The notes below the pieces were generated by a model. It was not told the DNA's origin and did no database searches. It saw nothing but the letters and a program-made list of their open reading frames with translations. A DNA stretch of 64,000 nt from Trachythela sp. YZ-2020 (Eukaryota; Cnidaria; Anthozoa; Malacalcyonacea; Clavulariidae), in assembly GCA_016169945.1 (NCBI GenBank), contig JADLSH010000218.1, positions 248,001 to 312,000 on the forward strand, written 5' to 3'. The position numbers and the translations under genes were made by a program. Of the stretch, positions 22,098-33,753 are shown piece by piece (within the stretch, counting starts at the first letter, position 1; every line of letters begins with the position of its first letter).

Positions 22098-24460
22098 CAA
22101 TCTCGTCCCCCGAGCCTGCGATCCTTTGGGAAGAATCGTAAGCTCTGGGATAATCCATAACCGGAAGTGAATATGATTGGTCGTTGATACGGAATGGATG
22201 TCGCAATAATGCAACAATAAATTATTAACCGGGTAAATTATATATACAAGATGGCTGCTGTTTAGGAGTGCACGAATATTGTTTTTGTATTTCAGAGTAA
22301 TTTTAGCAGTGATAAGGTGAATAATATTTTGTAATATTACACGGAAAATATAAAGAAAGGTACTATTAAGTTTGTACTATTTTATAAATGTGCCAAAGGT
22401 GAAATAGAACGTGAAACTTTGTGCTGTAATTTAAAGCCTACATAATTATGTTTATACTAAAATTTCTATATGCTTTATTTTGGAAATATGCTTAGTTTTG
22501 AAAATGGTTATACTTTATCACAACTTTTTATTTGATTGTGAATAACAGAATATTTTATCTATATCCATTTGAAAAAGCAGTTGGTTTTAGTTTAGTGGCC
22601 TAATCTTGATCATCTTATAATTAGTAAATACAAGATCACTACTAAATTATATTTAAGCCTAATAATCTCTAACGATGTACTACAAGAATTATCCTTACAA
22701 TCTTAGTCATGTTGTATATCAATGTATGGATAAACATCTTTGGTTGATTCAGCGGGTATTGTTAAATACTTAATATCTTGTATTCTAGCCTGCATACTTG
22801 TATTAATAATATAAAACAAATTAGTCATACACATTGGTAATAAGTGTACGGCTGTACCATGTATATTTTCTATATACAGTCTTGTGGCTTATAGGCAGGG
22901 GTCAATCCTGGTAGGAGAATATATGTACTCCCTCTTGTTGTACAGAGGGCAAATTCATATAATAATTTACTGGAATAATTTTCAATGTTTTTTCAACAAC
23001 AACAACAGCATAAAACATAATCACACAGCTTCCCATAAAATATAGCCGAATTGGTTCCAAAGGTGTTGGCCAGGAGCTAGTCTGCTCACAGGCAAGCCAG
23101 GACCAAGTCATGATCCCTGCATGGGAACTTGCCCATGGTACAGGGAAATATTGTAAGCATACAGGGTAAATTGAAGAAAAGCCCATTCTGAAAATAGTAT
23201 TGTGACAAAATAATTTCTAAAACCATGATAATACATACAAATTTTGCCATTGTTAATAAACTGTAGAGTGCTGGAATCAATGCCTAGTACTATGTGCCAA
23301 GGTACATGAATTGCTCCCAAGGAAGAGTCCAGGGTAGCCAAATACAAGGTAGCATAGGTGGTCGAAGCGGGAAGGGGGGGGGGTTAAGCCGGTATGGGTC
23401 TTTCAATTAAATATGTTTATATAACAAATGTTGAATATTAGATTATTGAACTATGTTTTTAGTACTTGAGATGAAGGCTTGTAATGTTGAAATTTCCATA
23501 AAATTCTCCCCACAAAATGCAGGAAATGTGGTTTCAGAGATACTAGATTTCAAAATTTTCTGCAGAATGATTATCATTCCCCCAGACCCCCCTACATTGG
23601 TGCGCTACATTCTAAGCCTCCCAATAATACAGATCTTCCACTCCCTATGCAAGGTAGGTACAATCGACATAATGCTTGAGACCATTCCTCACAATATTGC
23701 AAAGTTAGTATACATTGACAAAACAAACTTCATCATACTCATGTCGTTGAAACAACTTTTGGTAATTTACCATATAACAAGTTCAATATTGAGAGTCGGG
23801 GCTTAAGAAGCGCAACAGGGAAATTATTATGAGGGTATGAAAATTTTGTATAGAGGTAAAGCTAGTCTCAACCAGTTATGTCCAAGATTGTAGCCACAGT
23901 CAAAAATTGCAAAATATTTTGAGCAAGCTACAAGAAGGGTGTTATATATGCCCCCATCTTCAAAGTACTTAAATCACTGGTGGACTTTTAATAGTACCAA
24001 AAATTTCACGCATTGTTTCGGCTTGGACGAACTTACGAGGGCGAAACGGCTTAATTTTGATGGTAGAAAGACAAGGACCCGTATAATTCAAGATTTTCCA
24101 TAGTGACAGTGCCAAAGCCCAAAGGAGAACAATATACTTAATTTATACTTTATAATTGCAACATTTTCTTCGATTTATAAAACACTCTTCACCGCTCCAT
24201 ATCGACTGTTTTGATTACAATATTTTCTTTGCTCTGTCGTATTTATTCTCCTCTTGCAACGTAGTACGAAGAACATTTAGATTTGCTGCCAAAAACGATA
24301 TATTTTCATGATTTATATACGAAACAAATAGAATTTGTTTTGAGTTTCGCGAACGCATGCGCAGTTTGGTCGAGGTACAGTTTTCTGTACCTCTGAGTCG
24401 GATTATCCCAGAGCCTCCGTTCCTTCTCTCGAAGGATCGCGGGCTCGGGGTACGAGATTG
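22098..24460. mobile_element. 2.36-kb TIR transposon inserted in the TPR gene
   Basis: Ends begin CAATCTCGT and share CCCCGAGCC, GCGATCCTT and CTCTGGGATAATCC, giving TIRs of about 60 bp with mismatches. An exact 10-bp duplication ACTTCTTCTC flanks it (22088-22097 and 24461-24470). A 9-10 bp TSD is most typical of Mutator-like elements, but no transposase is encoded and the superfamily is open. The interior is non-coding apart from short frames. There is no GT at the left junction, so it does not look like a ready-made intron. Confidence 0.9.
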
Positions 24461-25741
24461 ACTTCTTCTCTTAATGCATTTGACCATGCTCTTGATATTA
24501 TGACAGCTATTCTTGATGGGAGTAGAAGCAGTATTGCTATTCTCGCCCAGGTTTATATCGGGAAAGGACAAACGTATACATATCTAGGAAAATTTGCATC
24601 CGCTATTGAATCTTTTGAAGAGGCACTTAAAATAAGAAGGCCATTATTTAGTGAAGCGAGTGAAGAAATTGCTGAAATCATGTTTTTCCTAGGGATGTCT
24701 CAAATGTATTTGAAGGATTTATTCTCTTGTCTTTCGACACTTGAACAGGGTCTCCAAATATGGGTAAAATTGCATGCTGAGAAGCCAAGCTCGTACAGGT
24801 GTTTCTTTATTGTCGCATGTTATGTTTTTATTGGAAAAGTGCACTACGAGCTTGACAACAGCACTGAAAGTATAAATTGTTTCACAACTGCTCTCAAAAT
24901 GAGCACGGATTGCGATCGAGAACGTTCATTCGCACAAGGTCGTATTTATGTGGAACTTTTAGATTTGCAGGTAGATGAAATCTTCTACATGGAATTGTTG
25001 AACAGTAGTTTACCCGTGATTAAGGAAAATTGTAAGTCTTTCTTACCTATGCTGTATTTGAAATTAGGTTCCAAACAACTTGAGTGTGGAAAATATGAAG
25101 CTGGTTTAGCATCCCTTAAAGAAGCTCTTGATATTGAGTTAGACGTCACGCTTAGAGCAAATGTTGATATTCGAGAGAGGACTGTTTCGTGTTACATTGC
25201 AATGGTGAACACCTTAATTAATAATATTAAAAACTCTAAATTGGCGAGAAAGGCAATTGATAGATTTACCAAAATAGCAGAATCACTTCCTGAAAGTAGA
25301 CAACATGTTTGGATATTTCGTTGTTATGCCTTGAAGGGCTTCATTCAATGTGAAATGGGAGAATTTGTTGCAGCAATTCAGTCTTTTCAACATGCCCTGC
25401 TGCAGTTTCCAAAAATTTCCCACGAAGCCTTTGACAAATCCGAAGTAATTGGGTGCCGTAAGGCGATTGCCATAGCTTATATTCATGAAAGATCATATAA
25501 GGATGCGCTGACGTCGACATATGTCGCACTGTCTATCATTAAAGATCTTACTCCTGAAGGAAGCGAAGATGAAGCTGAATTGTATGTCTGCGTGGCCGGA
25601 ATCGCACAAGAGTTGAAAAACAAGAGTTTAGAATTGAGAAATTTTAGCTTAGCATACAAAATGTATTCAAAAATTCTAGGAGAAACCCATTCGAAGACAA
25701 AAGAATGTTACTTTGCATATTTTGGAGCTCTGGTAGGTTAA
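24461..25741 (+). pseudogene. TPR-array gene, 3' part
   Basis: Continuation of the split TPR gene. At least five TPR-like helix pairs are visible, for example QTYTYLGKFASAIESFEEAL, KLGSKQLECGKYEAGLASLK and GFIQCEMGEFVAAIQSFQHA. The spacing resembles kinesin-light-chain or DZIP3/NACHT-associated TPR proteins, and such arrays usually mediate protein-protein contacts. The frame ends at 25741, but CTG|GTAGGT at 25734 is a good splice donor, so the original gene may have continued. Called a pseudogene because of the upstream insertion. An alternative promoter within the element could still express this half. Confidence 0.78.
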
Positions 25742-28507
25742 TTGCACATGTTCCTGTTTCTGACTCCGATCAAAGTGAACATATACATTACCAGAACGTT
25801 TTGCCATTGTACTTCAACTGATTGATTTCTACTTCTGACCAAGGTCATCGTGACCTTGTATACTGTTTCCCGTTTTCGTTTCTTTACCATCTGTGAAATT
25901 AAAGAGTTAATCTCGCGGTCGGAGCGAATGTTTGCAGGAATTGGAGATTTTCAACCCTGATTATATCAAAATTCATCTTTGAATTGAAAATTGAATTGCA
26001 TGACCTTTGTATATGACAGACGAGACTGGATGTTGTATGAAATATTTTGTGGGTTGGGACGATGACTAGGATTTCGCGGCCAACGTATAACGATTATACA
26101 TAAGGAAAACCGTTTGTCTGAAAATTGATGTTTTCATATACTCGTAATAACTGATATTATCTGTGTTAGACGGGATTGAACATTTATATTGTAAGAACAT
26201 GACCATCTTGAGGCAGGAACTGCCGGTAATATGCTAAGAAAGGAATTGAAGTACGCTATTTGAGAACATGCTCATCCCAGCTAGCATGGATAGAATATAT
26301 ATATATATGGTATAATTTCTCATATGGCAATTTCTCGTCTCCCTTACCCGTGATTTGGCATGCAATACGAGAATGCTGTCTAGACCTTTAGAGCTTGTTA
26401 GGAGTTGTAGTTCGTTGCCATTTTGCTGATACGAGAGAAGCTTATATAACGGTATTTAAACCGTGGTATTTTGATAACTTGAAATTGAAATCAAAATAAA
26501 TTTGCAGCAACTGATTCTCGTGCTGCATGCATGTGAAACCATATTAGTTAAATATTAATCAAATAATTAAGTATCATTTTATAGAATATTAAATAGAATT
26601 TAGTAGTTAGAAAGCATTCTTAATTTGTATGATTAAGTCACTTTAATGCAATCCTGCATTGTTCAGTGTATTAAATAAACTACGCCTTTCTTCGGGGACG
26701 CTGGGACGATAAAAGTGCAAGGGTAACATTTTCACATTGCGATTTATCGGATCCGTTTCAAGTTTTGATGAATGTTAATAACATAATTATTGTGGTGATG
26801 TCACCAAATGATGTTTAACCGCGAATTTTTCAATTAGCGCGAAATGGTCTGACAAATCGCAATGTGAAAACGAAGGCTAATCTCGTTCGTAAAGTACTTT
26901 TTTTTAAAATCGTCTTATCGTCTATTTCAGATAATGAAATGTTGAAATTTTTATTTTTCAAATCTAATGCATGTAAATGCCTATATGCAATCTTTATTTT
27001 GAACTCATATGTATTGGTTCAAAATTTATATATCGCGGATATATCCTCATGTTTCGCGCACAGTATAGGGTTAGGATTAGACTGATACAGATCAAAATAG
27101 CGATAATAGTGAATTTTTGCAGAAATTATAACAATATAGCGAAATGTGACATCTTTGATTCGTTCCAGCGTCCCTGATCATAAAATGATTAAATAATAAA
27201 GTGTTGGTTACATTTATACCCTTTATCGATCTTCTAATAAGAGATGACTCTATTATGGTCACTCGCACTTACTATATAGATAATAAGGAATTGAGAAGTT
27301 AATTTCACGTCATTGTGAGAGCCGTTGCGTAAGTCCAAATGAGTTTTGTAGCCAGGAGATTTTCTCGTATCTTACTTCATCAATATATTATTAAACTTAT
27401 ATGTAAAATAGAAAATATAAGTATTTGTCATTTGAAAGAAATATATAAAATATTTTATAATGTTATGATACTAGACTTTTTTCAATTTTTCTATATAATT
27501 GTCTTTAAGCTGCATTACACATTGCGATGTGTTGGCGATTTGAGATTTAGCTAATATTGATGAATTGTTTTCAAATGTTATGTCGACAGATGTCGTTTAA
27601 CACGTATATTTTTTTAAACTATTTTAATGAATGAATGAACAACTTTATTTAATGAAGGTTGGTACTAAAACAGCATAAGCTGATAAAATAGTGGCTCTCG
27701 TATATTAATGTGGATCATAAAAATTATTCAATATTTTATTCTATTTAACTACCAGTGCAAAATGGGAACAACAATTCCATTGTTAATTCGTTCTCTATAG
27801 TTCAGTCTCCAACCCACCTCCATCATCTGATAACAGTTGTATGCTAGTAGATGGTCTAGGTACAAGGCGCTGAGCGACAATCTATAGTAATGATCAATAT
27901 TTTGTACAAAGGGGGGCTATAAGCTTTCCCGGCCCCTTCCTAAAATAGATTAGGTCCATGCTCTTCAATAGTTAACAAGTATACGCAGTTATAAGATGAA
28001 GCGCCTATTAAAGGTGGAGTGAAGTCTGTACTTTTTTTGCCGAAAGAAGTGAGTACACAAGTCCTACCAAGCAATTTGATCCACCAAAACTGATTATGAA
28101 ATAAAATTTTACAGCAAGTCCAAGTTTTTCAATTCGACGCCAGTAAGTGCAGGAAATTTTCTAATTTGTATTTTATGTGCAACTGATAGCTTTGAGGAAA
28201 AATATCAAAAATCTTGGTTTCACTATACCATTCAACATGCACCGAAGTTATTTCTTTAACATTTTATTTGTAGCTGTAATTTTGAAACAGAGGCGAAGGT
28301 TACCATTCCAACGACAATTTCATCTCTCCTGGATCCCGAGAATCGGCTTCGTTATCGTGGAAGGATACACAATACGCCATTAAATATGTCACCATAGCTT
28401 CCGAATCTTCTACCTAAGAATCACAACTTCACTGATCTTGTCGTTTAAAACGTTCATGAGAACGTACTCCACAGGGGTGTGAACTCTCCAATGACCACAT
28501 TACGCCA
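25742..28507. other. Intergenic, nothing recognised
   Basis: About 2.8 kb of AT-rich DNA. Short open frames at 26864-27177, 27339-27554 and 28177-28383 lack domains and look like chance frames. No repeat ends were located. Confidence 0.45.
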
Positions 28508-29837
28508 GGCCTACTGGATTTTATTCATCCACAAATACGTGCGAAAATTGTCGCTGCGTCAATTATTGTCATAAGATCACTGGAACTGCATACATGTGCC
28601 CCGACCTTCCTCCACTTTCCAAGTCAAGAACAGCCGAATCAGAGCCCTTATCGACGACCAGAGTCTACTTCGTTGCAGCCCTTCACGTACGTGACAACAC
28701 TGGAGAAACGAAAGTCTACATCTTCCTCTTCACATGCGCTGTGACCAGAGCTGTACACTTAGAGATTGTGACACACCTATCCACAAAGTGTTTTCTGAAT
28801 GCATTCAGGAGATTCGCAAGTTGCAAGTCGTTGCCACAAAGCATGATCCTAGGTAACGTGTCAAGCTACAGTACTTATCTGCTGCCGACGAACTCAGAGC
28901 CAGTGGCGTACCGAGCGAGACGGTGTTACATTTTTGAAAAATACGGTCGGTAAATTGACCTTCCTCGGTTAAAACGTAGAATTTGAACAAGGTATCTTGG
29001 ACTGTAAATTTTTTAAATTTCAAACAACCAAAACACGTGACGGACGAATACATTACGTTGCGCGCTCGCTGAGTCTTACCAACTGACATGGGATTTTTTC
29101 AAAAAGAATTTTGGCCTTGCGTTGGAAGCATTTGATCGGTGTCACTAAAACTACATCAAAAAAGTCCTTGGTCGCAAATATATCAACTGGAAGGCTTACA
29201 AACGATCATTGTTGAGATAGAAGCTGCATGTCCTTAAGGATCGTCCCATAACATATTTCGAAACCCACGATCTCGAACCTTAACGCCTTTTCACCTACGC
29301 CAAATAGATAAAGAAGATGAACTCCACGACCCCCATTTTGACGACCACTACAAAGTTAGACAAAGGGCGCCGAAAAGACAATCGGTAATAATACAGTATT
29401 TCTGGGTGTAATGGAGATAGGGAGACCTTATTCACTCCGTGAATTTCGCGAAACATCTGGGATTAGCTATCAGAAAATTAAACAGGTGACGTGATATTAA
29501 TTCAAGATGGAGACTTGCTGCGATTGAGCACCTTGTCAGTGGAAATGATGGATTGATTCGGTATGCTTATATTCGTACTAATAGGGTAGCAGTGATAGAA
29601 TCAATAGACGTGGTGTGGTTTGGCTCTACCTCCTCGAAGTCTAATCCAAACAGGAATAAAAAAGCACTCCATTATCAGAGCAATCCGAGACTGAAACCAC
29701 TACCAGTGCAGTCTGAAAATCCACACCGCCCGAAGAGAAAACTAATTTTAGGGTACGTGAACGAATTGCAAGTTGGGAAAATAGCCTTTTCCTCCCTCCC
29801 CTCGGAAGATGTCAAACACGTCATATATACTTTATAG
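28508..29837 (+). pseudogene. BEL/Pao retrotransposon integrase and C-terminal domain, decayed
   Basis: Translation in changing frames gives the BEL/Pao integrase core: PPLSKSR, then VYFVAALHV, GETKVYIFLFTCAVTRAVHLE and FLNAFRRFASCKSLPQSMI. Later come TSKKVLGRKYINW and DRPITYFE (29145-29270), and a DUF5641-like block LAAIEHLVSGNDGLIRYAYIRTNR (29505-29590). The first aspartate of the catalytic triad, where FTGVDFAG is usual, reads as tyrosine (VYF). Several frameshifts and stops are present. Gag, protease and reverse transcriptase are absent upstream, so only the 3' third of pol survives. A sister remnant lies at 62325. Confidence 0.82.
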
Positions 29838-30022
29838 AGACAAATTAGGGTTGATTCGCGTGTGCCTAAAAGATATAAACAAAATCTCGACTTTTCGAGC
29901 TAAAGCCCTTCGTCAGGAGAAATTCCTACTAATTTCTCCTGACGAAGGGCTTTAGCTCGAAACGTCGAGATTTTGTTTATATCTTTTAGGCACACGCGAA
30001 TCAACCCTAATTTGTCTCTATA
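29833..30022. repeat. 190-bp near-perfect hairpin
   Basis: Two 92-nt arms (29833-29924 and 29931-30022) are separated by CCTACT. By eye only one position mismatches, in the CTCGAC(T/G)TTTCGAGC segment. The arms contain the widespread invertebrate repeat motif CTGACGAAGGGCTTTAGCTC and GAAACGTCGAG. ATATATACTTTATA occurs just left (from about 29823) and again at 30053, so the insertion may be slightly larger (about 29835-30052) with a 14-bp duplication. Confidence 0.95.
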
Positions 30023-30465
30023 TGTCCGTGGCCGACGCTGAATTAAAGTCTAATATATACTTTATACTTTGTTTTTGATAGTTGAGATGTTCATTTGAAT
30101 TTATATTGGATAACCCTCTCCAATCGAACATATTTCAGTTCTGATCCTTCAATTGAACCAGCTTTGATCACTTGTTGTTGTTCCATTTAAAGTTCGTCTT
30201 CTCATGTTGTGTATATATTTAATTATTTGTATTGTTGAATGTAGCGTGAGCCCCTCGATGAGCGTTTTTTCGCTCTTGGCTAAACGCTAGGATTAAATAT
30301 GTTTATATAAAATTTGAATTTATAAAACATTCAATAAATAATTTACACCATTACTGTGAATGGCAAAACGATAACATCATGACATGAACAAAACGCTCAA
30401 GTTCATTGAACTGGCCAGAACAGTGAACAGATCTAATCACCGGCTTCACATAATTATGTTTTTAA

Positions 30466-31404
30466 AGACTTCATAATTTTCTTCCAGAAAAAGGAGGACT
30501 TATTAGAGAGTGGTCTTTTTTGGGAGAAGGATTTACTGTATTTTTGTTAACTCGACAATATTAATGTGGGCGTTGCTGACTCCACTCTATAAACCAAGGG
30601 CGAAAATCCATCTCAAAAAGTGGTGGGGGGATGGAACCTGCTAATAGTTATGGACGCATGTAACACGTTTAACGTTTTCAGGGCATTTCTCCATCATTTA
30701 TAGACACCTCCCGATAGAAAAGTAACTTCGGTCTAAGCGTTAGGGGTGTGGTTAGCTACACTTTGCTCGATGAAAGGGCGTGGTAAAGGAGCGGGCCAAA
30801 ATTTTTTGTCTATTAATAAGGCCCCATGCTGCTAGCAGGAATGCGGAGGTATCGAGTGCCGAAAGTACGAGGGCACTAGATAGGGTATGCGGGCATGCTC
30901 CCCCAGAAAAAATTGAAATCTAGAGTCTCTGAAACGCCATTTCATGCACTTTGGGGGGGGGGGGGGAACTTTACAGAATTTTGATGAGCAGAACATGTCG
31001 TATGAGCAAAAATGGGGGGATAATTGCATATTGATCCCCCTCTGCCCAAAAAGTGGGGGGGGATTCGTCCCTCCCCATCCCCCCAGGATTGACTCCCTCG
31101 CTATAAACGCCTAACAACCTATTACGCTGTCGCTGCCTAAGTATATCATTGCTGAAGGAACTGAAAGTATGATGTTTCATAGAAGAGCAGTTAGAGCATC
31201 ACATCACGGGAATAAAGACCATTTAACATTTTTCTCATACTGTGAGTCGCGTAATGATCTGACGAGAATGCTTTATCAGAACAGTAGAACGGAAACGAAA
31301 CGAGGCAGAAGCAGAGTAACAATTCTAGAGGAAAGTAAGTAAAGTTTCCAGACGTTCTCTGTTAGAAAACGTCTTTGCTAGCATGAATTTCAGACGGCCA
31401 CTCG
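30466..31404 (+). repeat. LTR-like sequence after the BEL/Pao remnant, interrupted
   Basis: 30466-30594 and 31101-31404 together match 63435-63860 in the same order. Shared blocks are CTTCATAATTTT, GAGTGGTCTTTTTT, CCTATTACGCTGTCGCTG, GAAGAGCAGTTAGAGCATCA and TTTGCTAGCATGAA. Both copies lie downstream of a BEL/Pao DUF5641 domain, so they are probably 3' LTR remnants. A 507-bp insertion splits this copy. The 3' boundary is lost to the inverted structure starting at 31405. Confidence 0.65.
30595..31100. mobile_element. 506-bp insertion with 8-bp TSD (hAT-like, tentative)
   Basis: CTATAAAC flanks it on both sides (30587-30594 and 31101-31108), and the sister sequence at 63.5 kb lacks the insert. 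The ends CAAGGGCG...AATCC and the reverse complement of the right end, CGAGGGAG...AATCC, match at about 11 of 15 positions. G/C-homopolymer runs are frequent inside. No transposase. Confidence 0.65.
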
Positions 31405-32297
31405 TTTCCCAATCGATCGCCGCCATTTTTTTCAGGGTACTTGGTGTAATATGCACTATATATAGTGTATTTCGTGGTTCCACATTGATCTTTACATGAA
31501 GTTTCTCGAACATCCGCTGACATAAAGTAAATATGGCGTTTCAGAATTATTGTTTTTTAGTCATTTTGATGGGGAAAATTACAAAAGTTTCCCGAGGTTT
31601 TCGTTCCAAAAGTTGTTTGGATTGACAAAATATATGGCTATCGCTTGACGGGCTTCAAACAGTTCAAAGGGATGTTGCGTGGGGACATTTTCAGTTTTAT
31701 TCGCGGTAATGTGAGGAAATATAAGTGACAATACTAGTGAAAACATTTACAGTGGAAACTGTGTTTAATTGTTTATTACTGGCAGAGGTCTTGGCAGATT
31801 CAAGATAGAACTTTTCTTTGTGATGAAAACTGTCTGGTATCAGAACCTGTGTTGTGGTAAATCCTGTTCCATACAGACAGATGCAAAATGGTGACATATA
31901 CATTCATCAACAGAACAACAACAACATGGAACATTCTTCCTGATGAACCTGTATGGAATGTACAATTTATCTGCACCGGACAACACTCTCGACTTTAGGA
32001 ATTGTGCGCCGTTTCCTGCGCCAACTATACATAACAAAATAAGCTTTTGTGCACCAACAAACACCGTTGTTCCAGAGCCTTTTCATTCCATACTGGCTGA
32101 TGAACTCATACCTTAGCCTTATCCAGATTTAAATCGCTACTTTATGTATATTACACTACTGCCATAAATATAAACTATGAACCTGAAATTCCCTGGACTT
32201 GGAAATCGATCTGTTTAAAATGTGTTACTGCTCGTGGTCTAGCCTGCGTAGCGATGCTCTCTTGTTGTTCTTAACACTTGTAGTGTTCTCTTATTTT

Positions 32298-33023
32298 CAG
32301 TGTTGTAAATACTCGTTACTAAAGTAACGCGTTACTAATTACTAATTACTTTTTGAGTAATTGTTCGGTAATTTGTTACTTTCTGTACGAAAGTAATTTG
32401 TAACGTAATTAATTACTTTTTGAAGGTAACGACTTTTTTCAAAAGTAATTTTGCGTTACTTCTGTGTACTTCTTCTTATTTTCCAACCTTACAAATTCCG
32501 CATTTAGACGATTTCGTCCATGTGTAATACAGTTTGTTTCAGTGTTGAAAATCGTTTTATTCCCTTGAATTTCGCTTCAATAGACTCTTTCGATAATTAC
32601 GTCATTTGGCCTGGGAGCCTCACTCCCACGAACAGTGGGCCAATCACGTTTCGTCTTGACGCACGAAAGCGAGGATCCCAGGCAAAATAGGCGGATGTGA
32701 CGTAATTATCGAAAGAGTCTATTGTTTTTACTCGAAGAGGCCTGCGGTGTTACTGATCAGCAATCATAGAACATGGTAAATACTTCATGACATTGTATTA
32801 TTGTGTAGCAGTGCGAAAGCAACATAAAAAAATAAAATATTATCTTATAAATAAAAAATAATCTGAAAGTAATTAGTAATTAATTACTTTTTAACAAGTA
32901 ATTAGTAATTTGTAATTGGTTACTTTTGAAAGAAAGTAATTAGTAATTTGTAATAATTACTTTTTCGGTGAAGTAATTGTAATTTTTACTCACTACTTTT
33001 TTTTGGTAATTTTTACAACACTG
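32298..33023. mobile_element. hAT-like non-autonomous element
   Basis: The ends are CAGTGTTGTAAAT and the inverted TTTACAACACTG, flanked by an exact 8-bp duplication CTTATTTT (32290-32297 and 33024-33031). The subterminal regions are crowded with GTTACT/AGTAATTAGTAAT repeats. The CAGTGTTG terminus with GTTACTAATTAC repeats is a well-known animal hAT MITE style. No transposase is present. It splits the left arm of the larger inverted structure and so inserted later. Confidence 0.9.
32578..32724. mobile_element. 147-bp MITE nested in the hAT-like element
   Basis: The ends are inverted copies: CAATAGACTCTTTCGATAAT with TACGTCA, and the complement at the right. A further TGGGA.../TCCCA pair lies inside. 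The target duplication is unclear. It interrupts the GTTACT-rich interior of the host element. Confidence 0.8.
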
Positions 33024-33695
33024 CTTATTTTAATTTAATTTAATGTAATTGTATATTTATATAGTATTTGTTATAGGGCCCACATGCAGAGGATGTCTTA
33101 CACTTGCACTCAACCTACTCAAGCAAAGATTGTGGAGCACAGGGCGGGGACATGTCATCCAGACAATCTCCAGCTCTTGATTGGAGAGTGTCCAGCCAGC
33201 ACCAACACTGAGACCATGATGCTGTGTGAAAATTTGCTTTTTTTTATTTTTTATTCAACTTCACCTCAATGGCAGGGAGTCCACAACAGCGTCAGCCAAT
33301 TACTGTGGCCCCATTGTTAGTTCCTAGGGGTTAGTATTAGAGGGAGGAAACCGGAGTACCCAGGGAAAACCCTCGAAGCACAGGAGAGAATCTCAACTTA
33401 CATGAGTTATTTGAGCACACTGCCGATCTCATGCGAGTACCAACAGTGACCTCGACCTGTTGTGAAACAGGCTCAACTCAGTGGTAAGAGGCAGCGCGCT
33501 AACCGCTTCCGCCACCCGTCCTACCCTGCTCTACCTACCTACCCTGCTCCACCTACCTCTGCTCTACCCTACCCGCCACCCGTCCTTATCTGCTCTGTTG
33601 ATATGTTGGAAAAGGCTGTCGCAGGTTGGGGCGAGACATCATCTGAACATTTTCTGATTTAAAAGGAGCATATCTACAGTCTATCTATCATATCC

Positions 33696-33753
33696 TAGCC
33701 TGTGTTCCAGTCCACTACACCATTGTGTGTGTAAAGTGGACTGGAACACAGGC
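33696..33753. mobile_element. 58-bp hairpin insertion with ~10-bp direct flanks
   Basis: The arms AGCCTGTGTTCCAGTCCAC and its complement close a short loop. TATCATATCC stands on each side (33686-33695 and 33754-33763), extendable to 12 bp. A hairpin this short with a full target duplication is either a minimal MITE or a template-switch product. Confidence 0.75.

Noticed and set aside
22098..24460. Insertion acting as an intron of the TPR gene
   Set aside because: No GT donor at the left junction or AG at the right junction. The TIR and 10-bp duplication explain it as a transposon.
33084..33662. Possible small genes with repeated Pro/Tyr codons
   Set aside because: They lie in the loop of the inverted structure and include a simple CTACC/CTACCT repeat. 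No domain.
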